A DNA stretch of 56,038 nt from Lachnospiraceae bacterium. Its GTDB lineage: Bacteria; Bacillota; Clostridia; Lachnospirales; Lachnospiraceae. Each line of letters begins with the position of its first letter. Position 1 is the stretch's first letter. Shown in pieces: positions 9,279 to 18,012 of the stretch. The stretch spans positions 1 to 56,038 of the forward strand of contig JAFXTJ010000105.1 of NCBI GenBank assembly GCA_017535945.1. Reading direction: 5' to 3'. The translations under genes and the position numbers were made by a program. The notes below the pieces were generated by a model. The model was given only the letters and a program-made list of their open reading frames with translations, had not been told where the DNA came from and did no database searches.

Positions 9279-11162
9279 CTACCTTTTCTCAATCGCGTTA
9301 AATTTGCAGGTGCTTATGCAGTTGCCGCACTTCACGCAGGCTTCCGCATCGATCTCCATGCTCGCCAGCTTGTGTCCGGGAGCGATATACTCGGTCCTCT
9401 TGATGCAGCCGGCCGGGCAGCCCTTGGCGCACATGCCGCAGCCGATGCAGACCTCGGGATCGATATGATACTCCATGAGGTTCTTGCAGACGTGTGCCGG
9501 GCAGTGCTTGTCATTGATATGTGCCAGGTACTCGTCCTTGAAATGCGTCATGGTGGAGACCACCGGGTTGGCAGCGGTCTGACCGAGAGCGCAGAGGGAG
9601 TTGGACTTGATCGTCGTCGCCAGTTCCTCGAGCTCCTCGAGATCCTGCATGGTACCTGTACCGCTCGTGATGCGGGTGAGGATCTCCAGGATCCGCTTGG
9701 TGCCGATCCGGCACGGTGTGCACTTGCCGCAGGATTCGTCGCAGATGAACTCCATGTAGAACTTGGCGACGTCCACCATGCAGTTGTCCTCGTCCATGAC
9801 GATGGCACCGCCGGAACCCATCATGGAACCCTTCGCCACGAGATTGTCGAAATCGATGGGCTCATCGAGATACTCCGCCGTGAGGCAGCCGCCGCTGGGT
9901 CCGCCCGTCTGGATGGCCTTGAACTGCTTGCCGCCGGGGATGCCGCCGCCGATGTCGTAGATGAGTTCCCTGAGCGTCGTGCCCATGGGGACTTCCACGA
10001 GACCGACGTTGTTGACCTTACCGCCGAGAGCGAACACCTTGGTGCCCTTGCTCTTCTCGGTGCCGACGCTCGCAAACGAAGCGGAGCCGTTGCGGATGAT
10101 ATAAGGTACGCAGGCCAGGGTCTCGACGTTATTGACGATCGTGGGCTTCTCCCACAGACCCGATACAGCCGGGAACGGCGGACGGGGACGGGGCATGCCG
10201 CGCTTGCCCATGATGGAGTTGAGCAGAGCCGTCTCCTCGCCGCAGACGAACGCGCCTGCGCCCAGTCTGATGTGGCAACGGAAGCTGAAGTCCGTACCGA
10301 AGATGTTGTCACCGAGAAGTCCCAGCTCCTCCGCCTGCTTGATGGCGATGTTGAGACGTTTCACGGCGATCGGGTACTCCGCGCGCACGTAGAAGTAACC
10401 GTTCTTCGCACCGATGGCGTAGCCGGCGATGGCCATGCCCTCGATGACGGCCAGCGGGTTGCCTTCCAGGATGGAACGGTCCATGAACGCGCCCGGGTCG
10501 CCCTCGTCACCGTTACAGACGACGTACTTCTCTTCGCTGTTCTGGTCAAGAGCAAACTGCCACTTGCGGCCGGTCGGGAAGCCACCGCCCCCGCGTCCGC
10601 GCAGACCGGAAGCGAGGATCTCGTCGACGACCTCCTGCTGCTTCATGGTCAGCGCCTTCTGCAGTCCCTTGAAGCCGTCCATGCCGAGCGCTTCGTTGAT
10701 ATCCTCGGAATTGATGACACCGCAGCCGTACAGCGCGATGCGCTTCTGCTTCTTATAGAAATTGATGTCGTCCTGCTTCGCGACCTTCTCGCCGGAAGCG
10801 GGATCCACATAGAGCAGTCTCTCGACGACCTCGCCGCCGATGATGTCCTTCTCGACGATCTCTTCCACGTCCTCGATCTTCACCAGACGGTAAAGCGTAT
10901 CCTCGGGATAGATCTTCACGAAAGGTCCCTGCGAGCAGAAACCGAAGCAGCCGACCAGATTGACCGTAGCCTTGTCAGCCACACCCTTCGCCTCGAGCAC
11001 CTCTTTGAACTTCGCCATGATCTCATCGGAATGAGAGGAGAGGCAGCCTGTGCCGCCGCAGAGCACGATATGGCGCTTGCCGTCGTTCCCGTGGAGCTTA
11101 TCCTCAAGGCACTTGGTACATGCAGTTGATTTTTCCTTGAATTCTTCGACAGATTTGATCAT
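9279..11162 (-). CDS. hydB: NADH-linked [FeFe] hydrogenase, NuoF-like flavoprotein subunit
   Basis: This 627-residue protein carries the NADH and FMN sites of the hydrogenase. An N-terminal thioredoxin-like [2Fe-2S] domain (about 25-120; Cys in CGGTGC and GCFGFC) precedes the NuoF core, with the GLRGRGGGGFPTGRKW nucleotide-binding motif and the FMN-region CNGDEGDPGAFMDR. An SLBB-type segment follows, then the [4Fe-4S] motif CGKCTPCRIGTKR plus LCALGQTA. The C-terminal extension holds two ferredoxin motifs (CIGCGMCAKGC, CVKCGNCISTC). This layout matches HydB/HndC of trimeric hydrogenases rather than complex I NuoF. Its start overlaps the hydC stop by 4 bases, and hydA follows after 9 bases. Confidence 0.94.
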   Translation of the reverse strand: MIKSVEEFKEKSTACTKCLEDKLHGNDGKRHIVLCGGTGCLSSHSDEIMAKFKEVLEAKGVADKATVNLVGCFGFCSQGPFVKIYPEDTLYRLVKIEDVEEIVEKDIIGGEVVERLLYVDPASGEKVAKQDDINFYKKQKRIALYGCGVINSEDINEALGMDGFKGLQKALTMKQQEVVDEILASGLRGRGGGGFPTGRKWQFALDQNSEEKYVVCNGDEGDPGAFMDRSILEGNPLAVIEGMAIAGYAIGAKNGYFYVRAEYPIAVKRLNIAIKQAEELGLLGDNIFGTDFSFRCHIRLGAGAFVCGEETALLNSIMGKRGMPRPRPPFPAVSGLWEKPTIVNNVETLACVPYIIRNGSASFASVGTEKSKGTKVFALGGKVNNVGLVEVPMGTTLRELIYDIGGGIPGGKQFKAIQTGGPSGGCLTAEYLDEPIDFDNLVAKGSMMGSGGAIVMDEDNCMVDVAKFYMEFICDESCGKCTPCRIGTKRILEILTRITSGTGTMQDLEELEELATTIKSNSLCALGQTAANPVVSTMTHFKDEYLAHINDKHCPAHVCKNLMEYHIDPEVCIGCGMCAKGCPAGCIKRTEYIAPGHKLASMEIDAEACVKCGNCISTCKFNAIEKR

Positions 11163-11656
11163 GACGCCGCACCTTCCTTTGCCCTGTATTCCTCAACGAT
11201 TGTAGCAACCTTGTCCACCGTCACCTTGGGATATACGGTGCCGCTGATGCTGACGGCGGGAGCGATCCCGCATGCACCGATGCAGCGCAGCGCATCCAGC
11301 GTGAACATCCCGTCTTCCGTGGTCTCTCCGGGTTTGATGTGGAGGATCTCGGAAAACTTGTCGATCACCTGCTGCGCGCCCTTGACATAGCAGGCGGTGC
11401 CGAGACAGCAGCCGATCACGTACTTCCCCTTCGGAGTGAGGGAGAAGAACGAGTAGAAAGTGACCACCCCGTAGATCTCCGCGACGGAGATGCCCGTTTC
11501 CTCCGAAACGATCTCCTGCACTTCCAGCGGGATGTAGCCGTACTCTTTCTGGATATCGCTGAGGATCATCATGAGGGGCGTTCTCTCGTCCTTGTAACGC
11601 CCGCAGATCTCTTTGATAGTCCGGACGGCATCTGCTTGTAGTTTGCCCATAGCCAT
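11159..11656 (-). CDS. hydC: NADH-linked [FeFe] hydrogenase, NuoE-like subunit
   Basis: This [2Fe-2S] thioredoxin-fold subunit has about 165 residues from the chosen ATG. The cluster ligands are in CCLGTACYVKG and RCIGACGIAPA, and EYGYIPLEVQ is typical of NuoE. It passes electrons to or from the flavoprotein. Two ATGs (11656 and 11650) both have A/G-rich ribosome binding sites at good spacing. A longer in-frame extension to 11845 would cross the promoter and has no family support. It is the first gene of the operon, with a leader of about 100 bases that contains a terminator-like hairpin. Confidence 0.9.
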   Translation of the reverse strand: MAMGKLQADAVRTIKEICGRYKDERTPLMMILSDIQKEYGYIPLEVQEIVSEETGISVAEIYGVVTFYSFFSLTPKGKYVIGCCLGTACYVKGAQQVIDKFSEILHIKPGETTEDGMFTLDALRCIGACGIAPAVSISGTVYPKVTVDKVATIVEEYRAKEGAAS

Positions 11657-11705
11657 TCCCCTTCCCTTTCTCTTTCTCCTTTTCCTGAGTCTGCCCTGAT
11701 GCAAC

Positions 11706-11744
11706 AAAAAAACACGATCATCAGACCGGCACGCGGCCCGATGA
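11706..11744 (-). promoter_or_regulatory. Terminator-like hairpin in the hydrogenase 5' leader (putative attenuator)
   Basis: On the minus strand TCATCGGGCC and GGTCTGATGA (11718-11744) can form a 10-bp stem, including two G-U pairs. TCGTG and a run of seven T (11706-11712) follow. It lies between the promoter (11762-11790) and hydC. The 3' arm (CTGATG) can also pair with a downstream CATCAG, which would open the terminator stem. Read-through control of the operon is inferred. Confidence 0.5.
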
Positions 11745-11761
11745 CTTTCTGTGTCTTCCAC

Positions 11762-11790
11762 ATTATACAGTATTGTTCTTCGATTAACAA
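11762..11790 (-). promoter_or_regulatory. Promoter of the hydrogenase operon
   Basis: The minus strand has TTGTTA (11785-11790), a 17-base spacer and a perfect TATAAT (11762-11767). Transcription should start near 11755, about 100 bases ahead of hydC. Confidence 0.75.
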
Positions 11791-11925
11791 GTGAATGAGA
11801 AAAAAAAGATAAAGGGCGTCCGCCTTGCTTTTTCCGCCGTTTCAAAATAAACTATATGTTTAGAGATTCATGCACTTTTCACTGACATCAGGCGGAACGC
11901 AACCCGTTTGCGGGAAAGGGGGATC

Positions 11926-14900
11926 ATGGATTTTCAGGCGTTAGTAGACCATATGTCCGCAATGACCTGTGTGGTGTCGGTGGAGCGGCTGCCGGATGAC
12001 CGCTACGGCAGGATCCGTATCGTCGCCGGAAACAAAGCCTACGTCGATTCGATCGAACACCCGGCGCCGGGCACGAAGATGCTCACGGACAAGTTCGTCC
12101 CGAACACGGAATACACCGATTATCTCACACGGGACTTAAATTTCGAGGATTACTGCTACCGCTCCGCTGTCGGCAAAAAATGTCTCCATTCCTACGCGCA
12201 TCCGGACCGGATGGATGTGTGGTTCAACATGAGTTTTCTCCCGCTGATCGAGGAAGGGGATCTCTGCTACTGTCTCTACATGATGGAGATCAATTTCGAG
12301 CCGGATTCCTCGCAGCTCTCCAATGTTTCCAACGAGACGGCGACCGCGGTGCTGGATACCTGTATCCGTCTGCGCGGCACCAATGATTTCAGGGCAGCCA
12401 TGAAAGAGGTGATCGCGGGGATCCGCGAGCTGTGCGATGCGGAGCACTGCTGCATCCTCGTCATGAACGAGCAGGAGCGCTCCTGCTATGTCCTCGGAGA
12501 GGCCTTTGCCCCGGACACCAAGCTCCTCCCCATGGAGCACTATGTGGATGACGGGTTCTATGATATCGCCGATTCCTGGAAGGATACCATCGCCGGAAGC
12601 AACTGCCTGATCGCGAAAAACGAACAGGACATGGAACTCGTCAGAGAACGGAACCCTGTCTGGCATGAATCCATCACATCCGCCGGCGGCAGGAGCATCG
12701 TGCTCTTCCCGCTCAAATCCGGCAATCATCTCCTGGGCTACATGTGGGCGATCAACTTCGACCCGGAGCGCTCCGTGCGGATCAAGGAGACGCTCGAGAT
12801 CACGACCTTTATCGTGGGGAGCGAGCTGGGAAACTATCTTCTGGTCGACAGGCTCCGTGCCCTGAGTTCCAAGGACATGCTGACCGGCGTCATGAACCGC
12901 AACGAGATGAACAACTATGTCGACAGTCTCTGCCACGGGGATGCGGGCGACACCTCCGTCGGCGTCGTCTTCGCCGACCTGAACGGTCTCAAGGCGATCA
13001 ACGATCTCGAGGGGCACAACGCAGGCGACCTGCTCCTGAAGAACGCCGCCAACGCGCTCCGTGAGATCTTTGATGAGCAGGAGATCTTCCGCGCCGGCGG
13101 CGACGAGTTCTCCATCATCGTCACCGGGATCACGGAGGAGGAACTGGAACAGCGCATCGAACGGATCCGCCGGGCCTGTGTGAAATTCGGCAATCTCTAC
13201 TTCGCTCTGGGCGGCGCCGTGGAGAAGGACAGCCGCAATGTCCGCATGGCCTTGAAGTGCGCCGATGAACGCATGTACGCGGACAAGAAGCTCTTCTACG
13301 AGAAATTCCCGGAACGTCTGGCCGAGAGCAAGGCCGGCAGGCATCCCGAGGCGCAGACGGATTCGGACTTCCGTGAGCAGAGCATCTTCCGTGAGATGAA
13401 CTACGACCGGCTGACGGGCCTGCCCAGCATGACGTATTTCTTCCGGCTGGCCGAGGCGGGCCGCAAGAGCCTGCATGAGCGCGGTATCACGGGCGCACTG
13501 GTCTTCCTCAATATGCGTGGGCTCAAGTACTACAACCAGCGCTACGGATTTACCGCCGGAGATACGCTGATCCGGGATTTCTCGCGGGTCATCTCGGAGC
13601 AGTTCGGCGAAGAGACCTGCAGCCGTTTCGGGCAGGATCATTTCGCTGTTTTCGCCGATACGCAGGATCTTGAGAAGAAGCTCAACATGATCTTCCACGA
13701 GGCAAAAGGCTGCAACAGCGGCCGGTCTCTGCCCGTGCAGGCCGGCATCTATCTCGATTCCATGGGGATCGTGGAGACGTCCCTTGCCTGCGACAGGGCT
13801 AAATACGCCTGCGACCAGATCCGGGACGACAACGTCTCCTGCTTCCTGTACTTCGATGACAGGATGCTGAAAGCCGAGATGAACAGACAGTACATCGTCG
13901 ACAATCTCGACCGCGCGATCAGCGAGAACTGGATCAAGGCCTTCTATCAGCCCATCATCCGCGCCACCAACAAAAGGGTGTGCGACGAGGAGGCGCTGGC
14001 CCGCTGGATCGATCCGGAAAAGGGCATGTTCTCTCCCGCCGATTTCATCCCGATCCTCGAGGATACCCGTCTCATCTACAAAGTCGACCTGCACATCCTC
14101 GATCTGATCCTGGAGAAGATGAAGAATCAGAAACACGCCGGCCTGGATGTCGTGCCCGTCTCGGTCAATCTCTCCCGGACCGATTTCGAGACCTGCGACA
14201 TCGTCGAGGAGATCACGGGCCGCGTGGACGCGGCAGGCATATCCAGAGGACTCATCACGATCGAGATCACGGAGAGCGTCATCGGGGAGAATTTCGACTT
14301 CATGAAGGAACAGGTGAACCGCTTCCAGAGTCTGGGCTTCAAGGTCTGGATGGACGATTTCGGCAGCGGCTATTCCTCTCTCGATCTCCTGCAGGATCTG
14401 CAGTTTGACCTGATCAAATTCGACATGCGATTCATGCGGCAGTTTGAGAACTCCCCCAAGTCCCGCGTCATCTTAAAGGAGCTCATGCGGATGGCACAAA
14501 GTCTCGGCGTGGAGACCGTCTGCGAGGGCGTGGAGACCATCGAGCAGGTCCAGTTCCTGAGCGAAGTCGGCTGCACCAAAATGCAGGGCTACTATTTCTG
14601 CAAGCCCATCCCGCCCGAGGAGATCTTCGCGCGCTACGAAAAGGGCATCCAGATCGGCTTTGAGGATCCGGAGGAGGTCGGCTATTACAGCGCGATCAGT
14701 TCCGTCAATCTCTATGATCTCGGTTCCGTGACCGCCGGGGATACAGAGACCGTACGTCACTACTTCGACACGCTGCCGATGGCCGTTATCGAATACGACG
14801 CGGAGCACGTCCGCGTGATCCGCTGCAACCGGGCCTACAAGGATTTCCTCAAGCGTTATTTCAATGTGGATTCCGTGGGCGAGGTCGATTCCGTATCGGA

Positions 14901-15906
14901 TATCGCCTCCAGCGCCGGCACCGGTTTCACCGAGGGGCTCGAACAGTGCAGGGAGTCCGAGAGCGCCAGAGCCTTTGTCAACGAACGGCTCTATGACGGC
15001 TCGACGGTCCACAGCATGATCAAGAAGATCGCCGATCACCCGCACCGTCCCGTCGCCTCCTATGCGATCGTCGTGCTGGGGATCACGCCTGCGGACGAAA
15101 AGAAGCTCTCCTATGTCAACGTGGCGCAGTCGCTCTCCGCTGACTATGTCTATCTCTATTACGTGGATATCGAGACGGAGCATTTCACGGAGTACTCCTC
15201 CGACGGCTCGGGCAGAGGCCTCAATTCCGAGCGCGAAGGCGAGGATTTCTTCGCGCAGAGCCGCAAGGATGCCGCGGTCTACATCCATCCCGACGACAGC
15301 CCCGGCTTTATCCGCGCCTTCACGAGAGAAAATGTGCTCAAATCCATCGTTGAGAACGGTTCCTACCTGAAGTCCTACCGTCTCATGGTGGACGGCACAC
15401 CCTCCTATGTGAGCATGAAGGCCGTGCGCATGGCCGGGGATGACCGGCATATCATCATCGGTGTCAGCAATGTGGATGCCCAGACCAGACAGCAGGAGGC
15501 GCTGGAGAAGCTCCGGGAGGAGCAGACGGTCTACTCGCGGATCTCCGCCCTCATGGGGGAATTCCTCGCGATCTACACCGTTGATCCGGAGACCGGCGCC
15601 TATATGCAATACTCCTCCGCAGCCGGTTATTCCGACCTGAACACTTCCAAAGCCGGCACGGATTTCTTCGGCGATTCCGCCAGAGAGAGCGAAGGCATCC
15701 TGCATCCCGATGACGTCGCCTATTTTGCCAAGGAATTCACCATGGCGAATGTCAACCGGGCTGTGAGCAGAGGCCGGATCTTCAAGATGCGCTACCGCCT
15801 GATGCTCGAGGGGAAGCCTGTCATGATCTCTCTGCGCGCGGGCCTCGTCAGGGACAAAGACCGCACCGAACTCGTCGTGGGCATCAGCAGGACGGATCAG
15901 TCCTGA
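11926..15906 (+). CDS. Large multi-domain c-di-GMP protein: GAF-like, GGDEF, degenerate GGDEF, EAL, two PAS-like
   Basis: From the ATG with AAAGGGGG 4 bases upstream the protein has 1326 residues and no evident membrane segment. A PAS-like N-terminus and a GAF-like region (about 140-310) lead to a canonical GGDEF domain (motif RAGGDEF, GG at 391-392). A second GGDEF-like domain has the degenerate GQDHF at 569-573. A complete-looking EAL domain follows (EAL at 689-691, VNLSRTD, EITES, DDFGSGYSS, IKFD, CEGVET). Two PAS-like domains close the protein (about 950-1080 and 1190-1325), each with a W/F-poor 'DDSPGF' or 'HPDDVAYF' type motif. It could make and break c-di-GMP, or the degenerate domain could sense GTP. 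No RxxD inhibitory site is seen before the first GGDEF. Confidence 0.9.
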   Translation: MDFQALVDHMSAMTCVVSVERLPDDRYGRIRIVAGNKAYVDSIEHPAPGTKMLTDKFVPNTEYTDYLTRDLNFEDYCYRSAVGKKCLHSYAHPDRMDVWFNMSFLPLIEEGDLCYCLYMMEINFEPDSSQLSNVSNETATAVLDTCIRLRGTNDFRAAMKEVIAGIRELCDAEHCCILVMNEQERSCYVLGEAFAPDTKLLPMEHYVDDGFYDIADSWKDTIAGSNCLIAKNEQDMELVRERNPVWHESITSAGGRSIVLFPLKSGNHLLGYMWAINFDPERSVRIKETLEITTFIVGSELGNYLLVDRLRALSSKDMLTGVMNRNEMNNYVDSLCHGDAGDTSVGVVFADLNGLKAINDLEGHNAGDLLLKNAANALREIFDEQEIFRAGGDEFSIIVTGITEEELEQRIERIRRACVKFGNLYFALGGAVEKDSRNVRMALKCADERMYADKKLFYEKFPERLAESKAGRHPEAQTDSDFREQSIFREMNYDRLTGLPSMTYFFRLAEAGRKSLHERGITGALVFLNMRGLKYYNQRYGFTAGDTLIRDFSRVISEQFGEETCSRFGQDHFAVFADTQDLEKKLNMIFHEAKGCNSGRSLPVQAGIYLDSMGIVETSLACDRAKYACDQIRDDNVSCFLYFDDRMLKAEMNRQYIVDNLDRAISENWIKAFYQPIIRATNKRVCDEEALARWIDPEKGMFSPADFIPILEDTRLIYKVDLHILDLILEKMKNQKHAGLDVVPVSVNLSRTDFETCDIVEEITGRVDAAGISRGLITIEITESVIGENFDFMKEQVNRFQSLGFKVWMDDFGSGYSSLDLLQDLQFDLIKFDMRFMRQFENSPKSRVILKELMRMAQSLGVETVCEGVETIEQVQFLSEVGCTKMQGYYFCKPIPPEEIFARYEKGIQIGFEDPEEVGYYSAISSVNLYDLGSVTAGDTETVRHYFDTLPMAVIEYDAEHVRVIRCNRAYKDFLKRYFNVDSVGEVDSVSDIASSAGTGFTEGLEQCRESESARAFVNERLYDGSTVHSMIKKIADHPHRPVASYAIVVLGITPADEKKLSYVNVAQSLSADYVYLYYVDIETEHFTEYSSDGSGRGLNSEREGEDFFAQSRKDAAVYIHPDDSPGFIRAFTRENVLKSIVENGSYLKSYRLMVDGTPSYVSMKAVRMAGDDRHIIIGVSNVDAQTRQQEALEKLREEQTVYSRISALMGEFLAIYTVDPETGAYMQYSSAAGYSDLNTSKAGTDFFGDSARESEGILHPDDVAYFAKEFTMANVNRAVSRGRIFKMRYRLMLEGKPVMISLRAGLVRDKDRTELVVGISRTDQS

Positions 15907-15912
15907 CTGCTC

Positions 15913-15941
15913 TTTACGGATGGCGAAAAGCCTGTTATACT
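15913..15941 (+). promoter_or_regulatory. Candidate promoter of the small membrane protein gene
   Basis: TTTACG (15913-15918), 17 bases, then TATACT (15936-15941) lie 37 bases before the ATG at 15979. Both boxes are partial matches. This suggests the gene can be expressed apart from the large GGDEF/EAL gene. Confidence 0.5.
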
Positions 15942-15978
15942 ATATCGCGCCGCATAACAGATTCGGAGGATAAAGCCA

Positions 15979-16449
15979 ATGAACACCGTTGCCATCGTAC
16001 TCATCGTCATCACTGCCGTCCTCGCCGTCATCTTGATCGTGCTCACGATCCTCGGCAAGAAGGCCCAGAAGAAACAGGCAGAGCAGCAGGCCCAGATTGA
16101 GGCCGCCAAGCAGTATTACTCGATGCTCATCATCGACAAGAAGCGCATGCGCCTCAAGGACGCGGGACTCCCGCAGGCCGTGATGGACAAGACGCCGAAG
16201 CTCCTGCGGGGCTCCAAGCTTCCCATCGTCAAGGCTAAGGTCGGGCCGCAGATCATGTCCTTTATCTGCGACGAAAAGATCTTTGAACGGGTCCCGGTGA
16301 AGAAGGAAGTCAAGGCGGGAGTCAGCGGGATCTACATCACGGAGGTCAAGGGCCTCCATGGTAAGGTGATCGCCGAGGAGCCGAAGAAGGGCTTCTGGAA
16401 GAATCTGGTGGCGAAAGCCCAGGAGAAGGCGGGCGCCAAGCCGGTCTGA
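15979..16449 (+). CDS. Small single-span membrane protein of unknown function
   Basis: This 156-residue protein begins with one hydrophobic helix (about residues 4-26), followed by a Lys/Gln-rich stretch that suggests a cytoplasmic remainder. The rest is a compact basic domain with QYYSMLIIDKKRMRLKD and later GSKLPIVKAKVGPQ, and ends in a Lys/Ala-rich tail. I do not recognise the family. CGGAGGA lies 9 bases before the ATG. It follows the GGDEF/EAL gene on the same strand and converges with the DUF1934 gene. Confidence 0.75.
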   Translation: MNTVAIVLIVITAVLAVILIVLTILGKKAQKKQAEQQAQIEAAKQYYSMLIIDKKRMRLKDAGLPQAVMDKTPKLLRGSKLPIVKAKVGPQIMSFICDEKIFERVPVKKEVKAGVSGIYITEVKGLHGKVIAEEPKKGFWKNLVAKAQEKAGAKPV

Positions 16450-16456
16450 TCCTCCT

Positions 16457-16921
16457 TCAGCCTGTCAGATCCCCATCGGACAGGATCTCATAAAAGAATT
16501 CATGCGCCTCACCGGCAACATCCGCGATCCGGTACCGGATCCGGATATCGACCCGGCGGGGCGTTTTTTCTGCCGCAAGTTCATCCGTCATGGCCGTGAG
16601 CGGGATCTCTCCGTAAGGCGTGCTCAGGAGAAACGAAGTCTCCTCTCCCGCCCGGAATCGGTATTGCGAGAAATACGTCGGATCGCTCCGCAGGATGCGG
16701 ATCTCTCCGTCCTCCGCGATCTCCAGGATATTCTCCGACGGGATCCCTTCCCGCTCCTCTCGGTAGATCACACGCAGACTGCTTCCCGCGGGATCCGTTT
16801 CGATCCGGCAGGGCAGATCCCGCATTTCCTCACAGGCGGCCATGATCTCCTCTCCCCCCGCCCGTTCCTGCAGGATCCGTGTTCGGTAGGAGAGATGCCC
16901 GTTCGGGGACATCATATCCAT
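16457..16921 (-). CDS. DUF1934 (YwiB-like) beta-barrel protein
   Basis: This 154-residue cytoplasmic protein resembles the DUF1934 calycin-like family of Firmicutes, judged from the strand-rich pattern and the TPYGEIPLTAMTD motif followed by an RIRYRI strand. The biochemical role of the family is not settled. It starts within the ispE stop codon (TGATG, one-base overlap), so it is translationally coupled to ispE. The assignment is from pattern recognition rather than a search. Confidence 0.72.
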   Translation of the reverse strand: MDMMSPNGHLSYRTRILQERAGGEEIMAACEEMRDLPCRIETDPAGSSLRVIYREEREGIPSENILEIAEDGEIRILRSDPTYFSQYRFRAGEETSFLLSTPYGEIPLTAMTDELAAEKTPRRVDIRIRYRIADVAGEAHEFFYEILSDGDLTG

Positions 16922-17889
16922 CAGAAGAACCTTTCCCCGGCAATGTGCCTGGCGCTGACCGGTCCGGTCATCTGGATGCTTTCGGCGATCCCCGTTTCCC
17001 GGATCGTCCGGACCGCCGCCTGCGCCGTCCCTTCCTCTGCAAACAGACCGTAAACCGCCGAGCCGCTGCCGGTCATCCGGGCCCCGCAGGCGCCGTTTGC
17101 CTGCAGCAGTCCGGTCAGTTCGCGGACAGCGGGTACCAGCGGAGCGGTCACACTCTCCAGGATATTGGCCCGTTCGTCCAGCTGCTCGCCGATGCGCAGC
17201 AGTCTGTCACTGCTGCCGCCTCCGGCACTGAGCGATGCCAGAAAATCATCCCACGAAGGGTGCGCCGGCTCCTTCATCGCATCCAGCGCCCCGTAGATCT
17301 CTTTGGTGGAGGCAGAGCCCGCAGGCTTTGCGATGACGATCGTGCAATCGGGCATCTCCGCCAACGGCGTCAGGATCTCCCCGATCCCCTCCGCACGCAT
17401 CGTCCCGCCGAAGAGGCAGAAGGGCACATCCGCTCCGAGAGACAGTGCGGTCTCACGGAGCACATCATCCGTCAGTCCCAGTCCGAGCATCCGGTCCACG
17501 GCCAGGAGCGCCGCCGCACAGTCCGCACTGCCGCCGCCGAGTCCCGCTCCGGACGGGATCCTCTTCTCCAGACGGATGTCAAACCGGATCCCCGCGGGAA
17601 ACCGGTCCGCACAGGACTCTCTGAGCGCCGCGACCGCCCGCAGGACCAGATTCCGTTCGTCCGTTTCGATCCCCTCAAAGCGCCCGAGGCCCTCCGCATC
17701 GGTCAGGATCAGCGTATCGCGCCCGCCTGCGCCCTCTTTTACCGAAAATGTCAGATCGTCGCACAGACCGATCGTCTGCATCACCGTGTTCAGCAGGTGA
17801 TAACCGTCCGCACGCCGTCCCGTTACATCCAGGAACAGGTTGATCTTGGCATAGGCGCGGACCCGCAAATTGTCAGTCATATTTTTCAT
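16921..17889 (-). CDS. ispE: 4-diphosphocytidyl-2-C-methyl-D-erythritol kinase
   Basis: This 322-residue GHMP kinase phosphorylates CDP-ME in the MEP isoprenoid pathway. It shows the AYAKINLFLDV start, the ATP-binding GAGLGGGSADCAAALLA motif and the C-terminal GARMTGSGSAVYGLF glycine motif. It is slightly longer than usual (about 280-300). The ribosome binding site is weak: ATG at 17889 and a second ATG at 17880 (MTDNLRV) are both possible. The same pathway appears in dxr and ispG further right. The upstream region is shared with a divergent gene and contains a palindrome at 17921-17935. Confidence 0.93.
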   Translation of the reverse strand: MKNMTDNLRVRAYAKINLFLDVTGRRADGYHLLNTVMQTIGLCDDLTFSVKEGAGGRDTLILTDAEGLGRFEGIETDERNLVLRAVAALRESCADRFPAGIRFDIRLEKRIPSGAGLGGGSADCAAALLAVDRMLGLGLTDDVLRETALSLGADVPFCLFGGTMRAEGIGEILTPLAEMPDCTIVIAKPAGSASTKEIYGALDAMKEPAHPSWDDFLASLSAGGGSSDRLLRIGEQLDERANILESVTAPLVPAVRELTGLLQANGACGARMTGSGSAVYGLFAEEGTAQAAVRTIRETGIAESIQMTGPVSARHIAGERFF

Positions 17890-17920
17890 ATTTTTTCGAA
17901 AAACCCTTTATTTTTGCACA

Positions 17921-17935
17921 ATTGTATGATACAAT
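17921..17935. promoter_or_regulatory. 15-bp palindrome ATTGTATGATACAAT between divergent genes
   Basis: A perfect 7-1-7 inverted repeat lies between ispE and the divergent gene at 18013. Its right half contains TACAAT, which could serve as a -10 box on the plus strand. AT-rich TTGTAT/ATACAA symmetry of this sort is common for GntR- or LacI-type operators. No regulator is encoded nearby. Confidence 0.4.
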
Positions 17936-18012
17936 ACGCTCGGTACACCCTATATACCACGTATCTGTCAACATTGCAACCGATGCACCCAGCATCAGAA
18001 AAGGAGTTCAGT

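Noticed and set aside
7443-11129. A 1228-codon open frame on the plus strand across the whole hydrogenase operon
   Set aside because: It is exactly antisense to three proteins with full Fe-S motifs, begins within the terminator, has no ribosome binding site and has a composition typical of antisense frames in high-GC DNA.
12136-14136. A 666-codon minus-strand frame under the large GGDEF/EAL gene
   Set aside because: Antisense shadow of a gene with clear GGDEF and EAL motifs.
16461-16484. CCTGTC/GACAGG hairpin as a terminator
   Set aside because: It is a 6-bp stem with a 12-base loop inside the DUF1934 coding end, with no T-run.
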